5,951 bases of DNA, from positions 1-5,951 of the forward strand of contig CAZXOP010000122.1 of the NCBI GenBank assembly GCA_964642235.1. The letters run 5' to 3'. Source of the DNA: CAYSND01 sp964642235 (GTDB taxonomy: Bacteria; Bacteroidota; Bacteroidia; Bacteroidales; UBA932). Below the pieces are notes generated by a model, which saw only the letters and a list, made by a program, of their open reading frames with translations, did not search any database and was not told the origin of the DNA. Shown here piece after piece: positions 5,899 through 5,951 of the stretch (positions are counted from its first letter, which is position 1; each line of letters starts with the position of its first letter). Made by a program: the position numbers and the translations under genes.

Positions 5899-5951
5899 TT
5901 AGCTAATGTAATCGTATGCAGGAGTGATGTTTATGGTTACCCCTTTCATTA
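5899..5951 (-). CDS. Possible C-terminal end of an upstream gene (partial)
   Basis: A minus-strand frame is open from the window edge to TAA at 5901-5899. Its last residues read KGVTINITPAYDYIS. The alternating hydrophobic pattern and the codon choice (ACC, ATC, TAC, AAC) look like real coding sequence, and the stop lies about 24 bases before the btu promoter. With so few residues no family can be named. A competing reading is a plus-strand start at ATG 5933 behind AGGAG (5920-5924), of which only a few codons fit in the window. Confidence 0.3.
   Translation of the reverse strand, partial: MKGVTINITPAYDYIS

Overview
The window looks like chromosome from a member of the Bacteroidota, most likely the order Bacteroidales. 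Two putative promoters fit the TTTG/TTG-N19-20-TAnnTTTG pattern of that phylum, start sites mostly lack Shine-Dalgarno sequences, and the three minus-strand proteins have the build of a Bacteroidales cobalamin (vitamin B12) uptake locus. I cannot name a genus or species.

Right part, minus strand, read from about 5880 down to 1309: a consensus promoter (5846-5875), a cobalamin riboswitch (aptamer about 5669-5812, expression platform about 5620-5668), then three tightly packed genes. These are btuB (TonB-dependent outer-membrane receptor, 5619-3526), btuG (surface beta-propeller lipoprotein of the YncE/DUF5074 type, 3515-2445) and btuF (lipoprotein substrate-binding component of a cobalamin-type ABC importer, 2445-1309). 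The btuB-btuG gap is 10 bases, and btuG and btuF overlap by one base (TAATG). Together they make a capture-and-import chain: BtuG binds cobamide at the surface and caps BtuB, BtuB moves it across the outer membrane with TonB energy, and BtuF receives it in the periplasm. The inner-membrane permease and ATPase (btuC, btuD) are not in the window. The riboswitch should shut the operon down when cobalamin is plentiful. Its L5 loop (UACCCG) is perfectly complementary to a CGGGUA in the loop of a hairpin lying directly before the btuB start codon, which points to control of translation.

Left part: bases 1-447 hold no convincing gene. They contain a perfect 8-bp inverted repeat (112-133) and four diverged copies of an approximately 45-base REP-like element (141-341), each with a small stem-loop core. 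A promoter and a good Shine-Dalgarno then lead into a plus-strand gene (448-1302) for a Y1/HUH transposase of the REP-associated (RAYT) type. It ends only 6 bases from the end of btuF, in convergent orientation, and is visibly more AT-rich than the operon. I read it as a mobile or domesticated REP/RAYT unit that sits exactly where a btuC/btuD continuation of the operon could be expected.

At the right edge (5899-5951) a short minus-strand open frame may be the tail of another gene; this is weak. No wholly unknown system is evident. The points most worth a second look are the riboswitch switching structure, the alternative hairpin that would destroy its P1/P2, and the RAYT/repeat block beside the operon.
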